Shown here piece by piece: positions 12,546-23,449 of a DNA stretch of 64,000 bases. Below the pieces are notes generated by a model. It saw only the letters and a program-made list of their open reading frames with translations, did not search any database and was not told the DNA's origin. Numbering within the stretch: the first letter of the stretch is position 1; each line of letters opens with the position of its first letter. Location: assembly GCA_963082975.1 (NCBI GenBank), contig OY720346.1:37599787-37663786 (forward strand). Reading direction: 5' to 3'. The position numbers and the translations under genes were made by a program. The stretch is from Labia minor. Lineage: Eukaryota; Arthropoda; Insecta; Dermaptera; Spongiphoridae.

Positions 12546-13002
12546 TAGACTTGCCATACGTCCCGGATATACTGGGTTGTCCCGGCGTCCCGCCCGGTTG
12601 TTGAAATTGTCCCGGTTTAGATTCAGGGCACAGTTTCTTGGAAATAATTGAGCAAAATTATTAGATCAGAGAATGATTAATCTGCTCTTGTGTGATTAGT
12701 AACGTTTGGCAAGTAACACAGTAATACAAATTTTTTGAACCAAAATTTTCATTGGGAAAAATCAAATGTGAGGCTATAATATTAAATGTAATAACACCTT
12801 TAGCGCTGGAAGAATTAAAGAATGATTTAATAAATGCAAATTTTGTTGCACTAAGTATGGATGCTTATTATCTGTTCTATATTTTAAGTGTTTTTGACAT
12901 TACTGTTTTCATAACCCCCTCCCCCCCCCCCGACATCCCTAAACCTAAAGTAAAATAGACAGAAGTGTCCCGGTTGGTCCGTGAAAAAATATGGCAACCC
13001 TA
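12546..13002 (+). mobile_element. hAT non-autonomous element with 8-bp target duplication
   Basis: Ends TAGACTTGCC and GGCAACCCTA are inverted repeats (8 of 10). The flanks are a perfect 8-bp duplication TTTATAAG (12538-12545 and 13003-13010), diagnostic of hAT. Inside, the plus strand keeps a transposase fragment GKIKCEAIILNVITPLALEE followed by LKNDLINANFVALSMDAY (from 12755), matching the hAT segment that carries a catalytic Asp (here in SMDAY). A C run follows at 12917-12930. It is a 457-bp deletion derivative. Confidence 0.8.
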
Positions 13003-13010
13003 TTTATAAG

Positions 13011-14604
13011 TACATATATAATGAAAATAATTATAAGAGGTTTTTCTATAAAAATTCATTTCAAATCTAATTAAAATATATTATTTTTTAAAATATAACA
13101 TATATATCTTATTATTATAATATTAATCTTTTGAAACTAATGTATTATTAAAAGTCACTTAAATTTATTATATATTTAACATTTAAAAAATATAAAGTTT
13201 TATGATCACAACTAGTAATATTTTGATTTTAATATATCTTATATTAAATTTAATTTAAGATCATTTTTATATAAAAATATATCAATCTAAACTGAAATTT
13301 ATTTAAGAAAATTAATATCATACCTGAAGCTGATGTTGAAAGAAAAAAAAGGCCATGGACGAAGAAAGAGACGCAACGAAAAGGATCAAAGAGAATTAAA
13401 ATGAGCGTAGGAAAAGAAAATTAATCTCTGTAAATATGATAGTTTTTTATAATGAGATTAGCAGGAATTTTGAATTATTATTTTTGAATATTATTATTAA
13501 TTATTATTAATATGTTTATTATTAATATTATTAATTATAATAATAAAATAATAAACAAATTGCATTTAAGTTTTAAAATTAAACATAACTATAACATATT
13601 TAATTGGTGTTTTCTAAAATTTTATATAGTATTTAAAATTAAAAATTAAAGTCTATTATATTGTAAATAAATTATAATAATAATTTGATAAATTAATATA
13701 AAAGAAATGTAAATAAAAATGTATTTTTGTACTATTATTAAAGATTGTAAATCATTTAGGCTTACAATCAAATATATATTTAAATTTGTTAAAATAGATT
13801 TTAAAATAGAATATAATTAATAGTGGAGATCAGAAGAAATATTCTCTTTTAGATTAGATTAAAAGAAAATGTTTCGCTATGATAGAAAGGGAGAGAAATA
13901 GTCCCAAGAAGAGAAAGTTCGAAATAAGTCACTGGGGTTGTTGGTAAAGGCAAGGGACCACCAAGCAACCAACCCCTATTTCATTCATCCGTTTTAATAA
14001 ATGTCCAATTTGCGATTGGGGTGTTGCTAGTTTTTTTTTTTCAATTAATTATTTTCCCATTGAAGGGGATCTCGCCGGCATTGGGATTAACGAAAAGGCA
14101 ATACAAGGGCAAATGAACAAATGTCAAACGAATAATATTCAAGGTTAAGATTGATTTAATAAAAAAAACACAATATTTGTGTAATTTTTAATATATACAA
14201 CTAAATTGTTTTTTGTTGAGTAAATGTATTAGCATAGATAGTCAAAATAAAAAAAAAATGATTATGTTTTCTAAAATGTGAATTTGTCAAAAATCCTGTA
14301 CACAATTTTCAAATTAAAAAATATATTTAATATATTGATACAAATTTTGCTAGTAGGTATAATAAGATTCGATAGATAGATAGATAGAATCATTAATTAA
14401 ACATAAATCATTAATATAACATGTTATCACTTACATTTATTTTACTTTTTTCTTGCAATGAATATTAAATATTTAATTATTTTCTTTTTCTCTTGATAAT
14501 AATTTAAATTAAATAACATGCTTATTTCACTCACTCTTGATTCATGAATGGTTTAGCCACATGGGGAATCTTCTATAAGACATGAATTCAGAAAACTTTC
14601 TCTT
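13011..14604. other. AT-rich DNA with small balanced patches
   Basis: AT-rich throughout. Balanced patches at 13330-13420 and 13900-14110 (ggggatctcgccggcattgg) show no open frame or splice pattern I can defend. A GATA run lies at 14369-14385. Confidence 0.45.
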
Positions 14605-14606
14605 TT

Positions 14607-15247
14607 TTACCGACCGACGATAGTAAGGGAGGTATTGTTTTCACACCAAATTTCACATGTGGAGATTTTTACATATCTCCACGAATCATGCATTTTCTTA
14701 ACAGAAAAAAGTATTTTTAGCATGATGTCTGTCCGTCCGTCTGTCCGTCTGTCCGTCTGTCCGTCCGTATAGATCTGTACAGCCTGAACGGCTCAACCGA
14801 TTTTGATGAAATCTGGTATATTTACTTAATGCATCAGTGGGATGAATTGATCAACTTTTGGTCCAATTCCGGAAACCGGAAGTGGTAGTATTAGCGATCG
14901 ACGATAGGAAGGGAAGGGTTATTTTCACACCAAATTTCACATGAGGAGATTTTTTATATATCACCACGAATCATGCACTTTGTATTGGTTTTATCCTCGA
15001 GAAAAATCATATTTATTAGTTTTTTCTTGATTTAAAATTATATGACGTCATCCAGCCATTTATGACGTCACAGCCTGGTCTTACATATATATTATAAATA
15101 AAATAAAATTAAAAATATTTATGTTATATTCATATCTGTTTTTTATTACATTAATAGATATATTAAAGTTATTTGAAATTGTTTCTGTAGCTGGAAATTA
15201 ATTTTTCAAACCGTCGGTCAGTTCGGACCTGACCACAGGTCAACTTA
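14607..15247 (+). mobile_element. Family C HINE-like element, copy 4
   Basis: Full length. It runs from ACCGACCGACGATAG to the CGTCGGTC subterminal repeat, then the hairpin tail with a decayed stem (GACCTGACCACAGGTC) and caactta. It has a long GTCY array (about 14727-14768), the GATGAAATCTGGTATA box and CCGGAAGTGG. T-rich flanks, no duplication. Confidence 0.65.
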
Positions 15248-15278
15248 TTTACAATTGTTTTTTACACTTTTTTACTAT

Positions 15279-16005
15279 CTCGTAAGAGAATAATTTTTTT
15301 TAAAGTACCGAGCTGCGGCTTATTATTATATTTACTTTACTATTATATTATATTATTATTATACTATTATTATTACTTTATTATTATATTTAAACCCATT
15401 TATGAAAATATCAAAAGAATATTCCAAAAACACCAAACATGATAGATAATACGATATATTCTTGATATTATACTCTAATTCATACAATTGTTTTGCAAAA
15501 GTTTCTTTTGAAATTTTTTTTCTAAATTTCATTAAAATAATTATTCGTTTCTTGAACTAGAAAATTAAAATATAAAAAATTTATTTTCCAATTTTTTCGT
15601 GCTTATTATATAATTGTATGTGAATATTAGATGCAGAATTAATACAATCTTAAATATGTATACGATTTAAATATTTCAAGTTTAAATTGAGTGGCTGGTA
15701 GTGCTGGTTGCCTAAATGCCAGGGGCTCCTAGTGAAAGTTCAGTTGCAGTCAGTCAGTCGATGAGGTTGTGTGAGTGCGCATGCTTACTTGCTCCGGGCG
15801 GGGATCGGTGTTCTGGCTATATCAAAAGCGTAAGTGTATTATCTGTTGAAATTATCATAATTAAGTGATAATATAATATAGGTGACCAATAACATCATCA
15901 TCCCTTACACTATACCCCCTATCATCATTGTAAAATAGTCTCAAATGATTTACTGATTTTTTAAATAATTATATTAAATAGAAAAATATCATATTCGTTT
16001 TTTTA
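15279..16005 (+). repeat. Family B repeat, copy 1, left part (split by family C)
   Basis: It begins with an A-like head (ttactatctcgtaagag). From 15391 (aaacccatttatgaaaat) to about 16005 it matches 60371-60990 in order, including tgctggttgcctaaatgcca, ggggctcctagt and atatcaaaagcgtaagtgta. The match resumes at 16629 after the family C insertion. Confidence 0.6.
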
Positions 16006-16008
16006 TTA

Positions 16009-16628
16009 CCGACCGACGATAGTAAGGGAGGTATTGTTTTCACACCAAATTTCACATGTGGAGATTTTTACATATCTCCACGAATTATGCATTTTCTAAA
16101 CAGAAAAAAGTATTTTTAGCATGATGTCTGTCCGTCCGTCCGTCAGTATAGATGTGTACAGCCTGAACGGCTCAACCGATTTTGATGAAATTTGGTATAT
16201 TTACTTAATGCATCAGTGGGATGAATTGATCAACTTTTGGTGCAAATCCGGAAACCGGAAGTGGTAGTATTAGCGATCGACGATAGGAAGGAAAGGGTTA
16301 TTTTCACAGCAAATTTCACATGAGGAGATTTTTTACATATTATCACGAATCATTCACTTTGTATTTGTTTTATCTTCGAGATAAATCATCTTTATTAGTT
16401 TTTTTCTTAATTTAAAATTATATGACGTCATCCAGCCATTCATGACGTCACAGCCTGTTCTTACATATATATTATAAATAAAATAAAATTAAAAATATTT
16501 ATGTTATATGCCTATCTGTTTTTTATTACATTAATAGATATATTAAAATTATTTGAAATTGTTTCTGTAGCTGGAAATTAATTTATTTCAAACTGTCGGT
16601 CGGTTCAGACCTGGCCACAGGTCAACTT
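16009..16628 (+). mobile_element. Family C HINE-like element, copy 5, inserted in family B
   Basis: About 620 bp with both ends. The paralogous family B copy at 60.4-61.0 kb lacks it. Joining the flanks restores the paralogue with at most two bases of ambiguity and no clear target duplication, as expected of Helitron-type transposition. Confidence 0.65.
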
Positions 16629-16740
16629 ATTCTTTATTCATATTATGAATCATTCTATTAATTATTTATTAATATATATATATATATAACCTCTCTTCTA
16701 TTTCATCTTTCTTATATCATTTAGTTTTAGTATAATAGAA
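16629..16740 (+). repeat. Family B repeat, copy 1, right part
   Basis: Sequence ttcatattatgaat, then ttatttattaatata plus an AT run, matches 61004-61050 of the uninterrupted copy. Confidence 0.5.
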
Positions 16741-16776
16741 TATATTTGTATTTATTATTATTTTTATTATTCTATT

Positions 16777-17060
16777 TTTACTATCTCACGTTTTGAAGGT
16801 TCCTGAAACATTTTCACTAAGGTTGAGAAAAATGTCTGTGTGTATGTATGTAGACAAGATTACGCAAAAACGGTTTGAGCTAGCTAGAATCATGAAATTT
16901 GGTATATGGACAGTATTCAAAATTCGTAGTTGTTTATCGACTTTTGAGAAATGTAGCTCAACCGGAAGAGAGTCGTTACCTACCACGTTTTGATTTTTTT
17001 TCCTCTAAAGTGACCGTAAAAATAAAGATATATCTTTGATAATTTTTCATTTTGCTTTAA
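16777..17060 (+). mobile_element. Family A HINE-like element, copy 2 (both ends eroded)
   Basis: The head tactatctc is joined to ttttgaaggttcctga, so about 65 bp are missing at the 5' end. The GT/TATG stretch, CATGAAATTTGGTATA and CAACCGGAAGAG boxes are present. The 3' third with the inverted repeat and hairpin is gone. Confidence 0.6.
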
Positions 17061-17131
17061 CGGCTTTAAGGATCTAACCATGTATTACTAAGTCTATTCA
17101 TTTATTTATTTTAATTGCATCTTATTAAATA

Positions 17132-17384
17132 ACAAAAAACGACCTTAGGACAGCGCCTAAGCCGGTTATATAAATGATAAGGTGTCCTATGATCAAGAGA
17201 ATAGGTCCTATTAACCTTTACCTTGATTTTCTTGATCGGAGGCGCTACTTTTTATGAAGTACCTTCCCAATTTTGATACCGGAGGCTGGGTTGACTCTTT
17301 CCCATAGACCCCAGTTAGAGAAAATTCCTTGCTTGCCCACGAGAATGCGAGTCAACGCTGTTGCCTGCCACCCTGTGTCACAGT
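17132..17384 (-). mobile_element. tRNA-like SINE, copy 1
   Basis: About 253 bp flanked by a 13-bp direct repeat ATCTTATTAAATA (17119-17131 and 17385-17397). On the minus strand it starts with a tRNA-like head (agggtggcaggcaacagcgt, gactcgcattctcgtggg) and ends with ggcgctgtcctaaggtc and a T run. A copy about 75% alike lies at 44960-45230. The T-run end without a poly-A tail suggests Pol III transcription. Confidence 0.65.
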
Positions 17385-17397
17385 ATCTTATTAAATA

Positions 17398-18857
17398 TTA
17401 TATTTAAATTTTTGCAAATTTGTTTTAATCTTCATCTATAAGTTTGGCAGTTCAGCATTTAACCATTGATCAACCCTCTTGATATTTAAATTGATTCTAG
17501 TTATCCAGTGTATAAATTGCACTCACGAACAATTGTTTAAAGAAGAATTTTAATTTTAATCATAATTATTGAAACTATATAATTGATTTAGTAAGTAAAT
17601 CATAATATGATAATGAAAGTTATTTGATAAAGTAAATATATAATTATAAAAATACAATAAGTAAAAATTAAAAGGAAACATTTTTACATTTAAAAATTTT
17701 TTTAGAATAATCTGTCAATTTTTTTTTTTAATTTTAGTTTTGAAAGATTATTTATTCATATTATTATTATTATTATTTGGTACAGTTATTTAGGACTTTC
17801 TGTCCATTACAATTGTTACATTTTTCATTTATTCATATAAATAAATTTATACATAATTAGGCAAAAGGATATAAATGTTTCGAAGTTTTTCAAATTGATT
17901 TATCTAATTTTTTTTTTGTTTAATTTAATTACTATTTGAAACACTCATGGCTTAAAAATTATATTTTAAATAATATATGATATTCAGCAGATTTTTATCT
18001 GTAAGATTTAAATAATAATTGAGTAATTGAAATAAAAACAAAAAATAAATAATAATTCAAAACTTATTAGATGATGTTGAAATAACCCCGTAGGGCATAA
18101 AAATCAATTAAATAGTGGTAAATGATTTAAGTCAGTTAAGCCATTTTAAAAGCTAACAAAATTGTTCTTATGCTTTTAAATACATAGATTAGGTATAATA
18201 TGTAAACCTATTTCTATTTATAACAAAATATATAATTTTATAATCTTATTATAAATTAATAATTTATTTTTTAATGTCCTTATGTTTTCTCATTATATTG
18301 ATTACCTTTTGTTTAATAAGAATACAAAAAAAAAAGTTGAGAATAAAAATAAAAAATAAAAGTTCATTTTAGTTAATTAAGGAATGAAATTAAAAAATAT
18401 CCTAGTCGGGAGGGATGAGATGCAGCCATGGTAGGATGATGGTACGTTGAAAATCAACTTTTTATTGTTCTTGGGAAGATTATTATGATTATGACGCAGA
18501 CGAGGACATAAAAAGTTGCCGCCCCTTTTGTGGATTCTTTAACTACAACAATTGCTTCCTCTGTTATAGGCAAATAAGTAATAAAGGGTCACTTAAAGGA
18601 GGTGGAGATGAAATAAAGCTTTTATTTTTTAATAATTTTTCTGTATATTAATTAAAAAAATAATAATTTACGACTTTAACTTAAATTAATTTATATATGT
18701 ATATATTATATATAGTGTACTATTGATTATACAAATTAAGATAAAGATAAAATATTATTTTTATATTTTATGAGTTTATGAAGATCGAAATCGTCATTGT
18801 AAATATTTATAAATTTCTTCAATTCAATATATATTTAATATATATTTAAATATATTT
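17398..18857. other. AT-rich DNA with one balanced patch
   Basis: No gene or element recognised. A balanced segment at 18400-18610 (gagatgcagccatggtagga, gttgccgccccttttgtgg) could be a conserved noncoding segment, but no frame supports coding. Confidence 0.45.
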
Positions 18858-18861
18858 AAGG

Positions 18862-20144
18862 TAAACGTACCAGTAGTGGATCACTGTGCCAGTAATTGAC
18901 CATTTGATACATTTTTCATCAAAATAAGCTTTTTAATTTCAAAGTAAACTCGAGATATCGATAAATATCAAGAAGAACCTTTTCCGGATTGTTTAACAAT
19001 GAAACAGAGACCAATCACTTCGTTTATATTATAATTATGAATTTTTTAAAACACGAGGTAAGCGTTATTGCATTTTTAGGTTAGTTTCTTTTGCAAAACG
19101 TTAAGGATAGGCTTCACTTTATTTTCAATAGATTATGTTTTATTTAATAATAATTGCAATCCAAAAGTTCAATTCAATAGTTGATACTACAAAATATATT
19201 AATCAATTTGAAATATTTTTTTAATGTGAACATTAACAATTATCAAAGGGTTGGTCCATTTTTGAAACAAATTTCATATTTCTTTTAAAAATTAACTGGG
19301 GTTGGTCAATTACTTAAATATTCGTATTAATATAATAATACATATCTTTTATTAAATTTATGTATTATTTAAATAAGAAAAAAAAGAAAGAATAATTAGA
19401 AAAGATTAAAAATGAGCAGCTTTAGAGAGGCAAAGGAAAAAGTTGGTTAGCGAAAAAAATAAATGGAGGAAAGACAGTTTGTAAGGAATGAGATAATAGT
19501 TCTGAATACTCTGACTTCGGTTTTAAAATATCATATTCAGATACAAATAATTGTCTTGAAGTCAGTGGTGAGGATCAGATGTTAAATGGTTTAAGGTTCG
19601 AAAAATGATAAACAAATACGTGGTGTTTTTTATGAGAGATAAATTTCTCGAAATACTCCTACAATTTACGGAAGAAGAACCCACGAATTCATCGATGGAG
19701 AATTTAGGAGATTTATGGAAATGTCCAAAACTGCTGACATCCTTGATTACAATTGGAATAGCGTAGTAGTAGAATAGTAAGCAACTCGAGCAATTAGCAA
19801 AACATGAAATGTTAACTAATTCCCGATATGAAAAGTAAATATAAAGAAGAATTAAAATAAAATAAAATCTTAAACCAATTTTAGGTTGATGGTCAATTAC
19901 TGGATCAAAATATGGCCAATTACTAAATCTTTAGATTTTAAGATAGCCAACTACTAGAACAAAAAATAGGTTTAGAAAAAAGTAAAAAAAAAATATTTAA
20001 ATTAACCGAATGTTTGTGTTATGGTGATAATTAAAAATAGTTATATATGTTAGCACTTGTTGTTATTTTCACTTTTATTATAAAATAATAGTGTTTTTTT
20101 ATTAAAATTTCTCTTAAGACGGTCCACCAATGGTACATTTTAAG
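18862..20144. mobile_element. Unclassified DNA element with reiterated GGTCAATTACT motifs
   Basis: Diverged inverted ends: acgtaccagtagtggatcac at 18866 and tgtaccattggtggaccgt (reverse strand) ending at 20119. The motif TGGYCAATTACT occurs at 18891 (reverse), 19303, 19890, 19913 and, less exactly, 19944; a TGGTCCATTTTT variant is near 19252. The middle (19420-19780) holds short open stretches such as DGEFRRFMEMSKTADI that I cannot assign. The clustered subterminal motifs look like transposase-binding sites. Confidence 0.4.
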
Positions 20145-21273
20145 ATTAGATTTATTTCACATTTATAAGCAATATATTCACCTATTTTTAAATTATTAAA
20201 TTATATATATTGAATTATAATTATTAATAAATAAATCTAAACATATAAAAAATGCCAATTTGCCAATATAAGTTATTAATTTAGAAGTATTAAAATTAAT
20301 GTAATTAAGATTTCTTTTATAAACAAATGACATATTAATTCATCAAGATATTTGTTTGTACCTTTACTAAACCATGATATAATGATTTATTTAGATATAA
20401 ATTTCTTAAAAAATTGCTAATTTGCTCATCAGTGAATTTGTATTCTGACAATTTTTTTAATTCGTTAATAAATTATATAGGTAAGTATTTTATTTATTTT
20501 TATTTTCCAAATAAATATAAGTAAAAAAATAATTGTATTTTTTTAGAGGTTTGTTTTGGACTAGAAGTGAGTAAGTGTCAACAATTTCAGAAGAAAATAG
20601 ACTTTTCTTGAAACTTCAGATATATAACTCAACGGGCGACTTTTTGGCGAACATGAAACGTTTTCTCCCTCCCTCCTGTTTCCTACAAACCCCCACACTT
20701 GCACGTTAAGCTAGATAAATTTCCTAAACTTTCGAAAACAGTAGAGAACAGCCAACCCATGTCTCCTTCCCTCCTTCCATTCGCCATGTGCTGTTCCCTT
20801 TTAAATAAATATTACCCATGGAGAAAGGATTTCGAGCCTGGATGAAAGTGAACAAGCAAACATCAACATCTTACGCCGTGAGGGTGAAACCTTTTGAGGC
20901 GACCAACTTGCCGAATGAATTCAATGGATTTCAGAGATCAACATGAAGATATCAGCTCCCCCCACTGCTGCCTAACATCAGCACCCCCACAGGCGATTCA
21001 GCCCTGTCAAAGACGCTATGCAAATAATTTGACACTTCACAAAGGTTTACGAATCCTCGAGATAAAAGAGGTGAGGAGGAGTTCAAGTACCACAATTATA
21101 CTCTTCCATGGATTTCTCGAATGTATCAATATAAGTAAAATCTAGTAGTAAACTTTCATATCATTTAGTATTTGCCCAAAAAATATATAAAAAGTAGGTA
21201 TATTAATATTACAGAAAAATATACAAAAGTGTAGAAGTATAGTAAAAAATATTTTAATATATTAGAATATATA
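20145..21273. other. Gene-free stretch with a GC-richer island at 20620-21090
   Basis: The island contains an ATG at 20818 in good context (cccatgg) opening MEKGFRAWMKVNKQTSTSYA and about 22 more codons before a stop, and a second overlapping frame from 20894. A gtgagg donor-like site follows ATAAAAGAG at 21072. I recognise neither frame. A promoter or first exon is possible; a conserved noncoding block is equally so. Confidence 0.35.
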
Positions 21274-21769
21274 TACGAGGGCAGGTCAATAAGTCCGTGA
21301 CATTTTGAATGAATCACAGGTTTTTGGATAAAAAATTATTCTATTGTTCAACGTAGTCTCCTTTGAGCTCTACACACTTCGCAAATCGTTAATCCATTTT
21401 TTTATCCCTTCCAAAAAATAAGATTTGTCGTGGACATCTTTGGTGCCGGTTCACCCCGAAAAACCCACTGTTTTGACTGCTGTTTGGTCTGTTGTGGTGA
21501 ATCCATGTTTCATTCACGGTTACGAAAGGCTCAAAAACTCGGTTTCTTTGATCTTTTTCTGCAAAAAATAATGCTTAATGAGCACACGAAATTCACTTAT
21601 TTTCATTTTTTTTTCTCATTAATAGATGCTATAAATAGATGTCAAACAAAAACTAGAAAATCCAGCTGGTTCAAATTTCGACAGGATTCAGCTGATAGTT
21701 GCCTCCCGAAAGGAGCAGTGTTGCTATTTCATTTTAAAGTCGAGAAATTAAAAAAGTCACGGACTTAAT
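21274..21769 (-). mobile_element. mariner deletion derivative (lineage with TACGAGGG ends), copy 1
   Basis: The 3' terminal repeat tacgagggcaggtcaataag is at the left edge. On the minus strand the frame has FVTVNETWIHH, the first catalytic region of mariner with the expected Asp replaced by Asn, followed by a shifted SYFLEGIKKW and KGDYVE-type C terminus. The 5' end stops at gtcacggacttaat without the outer terminal repeat. Most of the transposase is missing. Confidence 0.65.
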
Positions 21770-23440
21770 AATTTATACATTTAATACATTTCCATTCATT
21801 TATTATATTAAAAATATTATTTTAATTTAAAAAATTAATTTTCAAATATTTTTTATATTGTTAATATAAGTTTTTCTGTTCATTAATTTTTTTATGATTC
21901 ACATTTAGAGTTGAAATATTATATCTTTATACATATTTATAATCTAAAAAGAGAAACAAAGGAAGACAATTTTTATATTTGAAATGTTTTATTTTAATTA
22001 AATTTAATAATATTTATTTTCATATTGGAAAATTGAATTACAAAGAAAAATTTTTTTTTTTCTTGAGTTCTAGTATTTAGTATAAAATAAGAAATAAACT
22101 ATAAATATAAAAAAAAATTATAAAATAACGTTTTTCTCATGGACTAAATAGAATAAAATAATTTTTCTATAAGCCTGACAAAGTTTATCGATGAATTGGT
22201 TCATATACAACGAAAAACGTTTGGCGCATTTACCTTCTAGGGATCCTTTGAAATATCTATAAAACTTTTAAAAAGTCTATCTCAGTTTAAAGTTGATGAA
22301 AAATCGATATTTGTCATAAGAGCGAACAGACAGACAGGCATTGATAAAAACGTTATAAAAAATAATTACTATTAAAGAAAAATTTTTTCTCTTTTTTTTT
22401 TTTGTTTTATTTTTAATAAATTTAATATTATCAATATTTCTGGTTTGTGTTTTTTGTTTTTCTTATTTTGTTTTGTTCAAAGTTTGATGATCTTTAAAAT
22501 TTTACATCCCTTTATTACCGCTATAAAGCCGGGACTAAAGAGAAAATATTGGCATTCGAGACTTATGGAGAAAAGGGTGATTGGAGGGGGTGGGAAGGGA
22601 GAAATGTCGGGAGGTGTGTTATATATTATGAATGACATCGAAAAAAGTATCAATAAAAAAAAAACTTAAATACAATAAACACGAATAAAAATTGATCTAT
22701 TGTTATTTTTTATCTCTGTACATATGTAAGATTGCTTGTTAAGTATTTTGGGACGGAAGGTGAGGGGTGGGGGCACTTACCTATCAAACCTATGCCTTAT
22801 TATCAGATGTTTGATAAACTCGTTCTGATGAATCTTTCAACTTGACTCGAGGCAAAGAATCTTTAATGAATTTCCATATCACATAATTTAATATTCTTAT
22901 AGTGAATCGACTTTACTTCAACTTCACTTTCTTTTTACCCCCCCCCCTCTCATCCCTTCCCTTTTATAAAACCATTCACCTACAAGACTCCCCATCAACC
23001 AAACTCCATCTGTAGTCGTTGCCTCGTTTGTAACGTTAAAAATTCATATTCGAGAAAAAAGAAACTTTACCTTTCAATTTTATTTCATTCCAGTAAGAAG
23101 AAAAAAATAGAACTCTCATCCTCTTCTATGAACTTTTATCCATTCCATTGACTATAAAAGTGACCTTCTATTTTCTATTAATATAAATTAATCACTTAAA
23201 TTATTAGATTTATTATTTATTTAAAAATAAGTATTAGTAATTAAAAATACTTAAAAATAATGATATCTTATTAAATAAATAAAAAATAGATTTAAACCAA
23301 TTAAAATCACAATTTATAATAATTTGCTTTATTTTAAATTTTCATTTGTTAGATAATTTATAATAAATCCACTAGTAATTTGTACTTTATTTAAAAATAC
23401 ATATAATATTTTAATAAAATATATCTAAACAGATCCCCAG
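21770..23440. other. AT-rich DNA with a pyrimidine-rich patch
   Basis: A weak relative of the HINE-like repeats may sit at 22180-22350 (gaattggttcatatac, gaacagacagacagg). C-rich sequence at 22930-23035 is the only GC-rich segment. No gene seen. Confidence 0.4.
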
Positions 23441-23449
23441 TCTAATCTT

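Noticed and set aside
17132-17384. A tRNA gene
   Set aside because: Only the head is tRNA-like. The unit is repeated, has target duplications and lacks a cloverleaf I can draw, so a SINE fits better.
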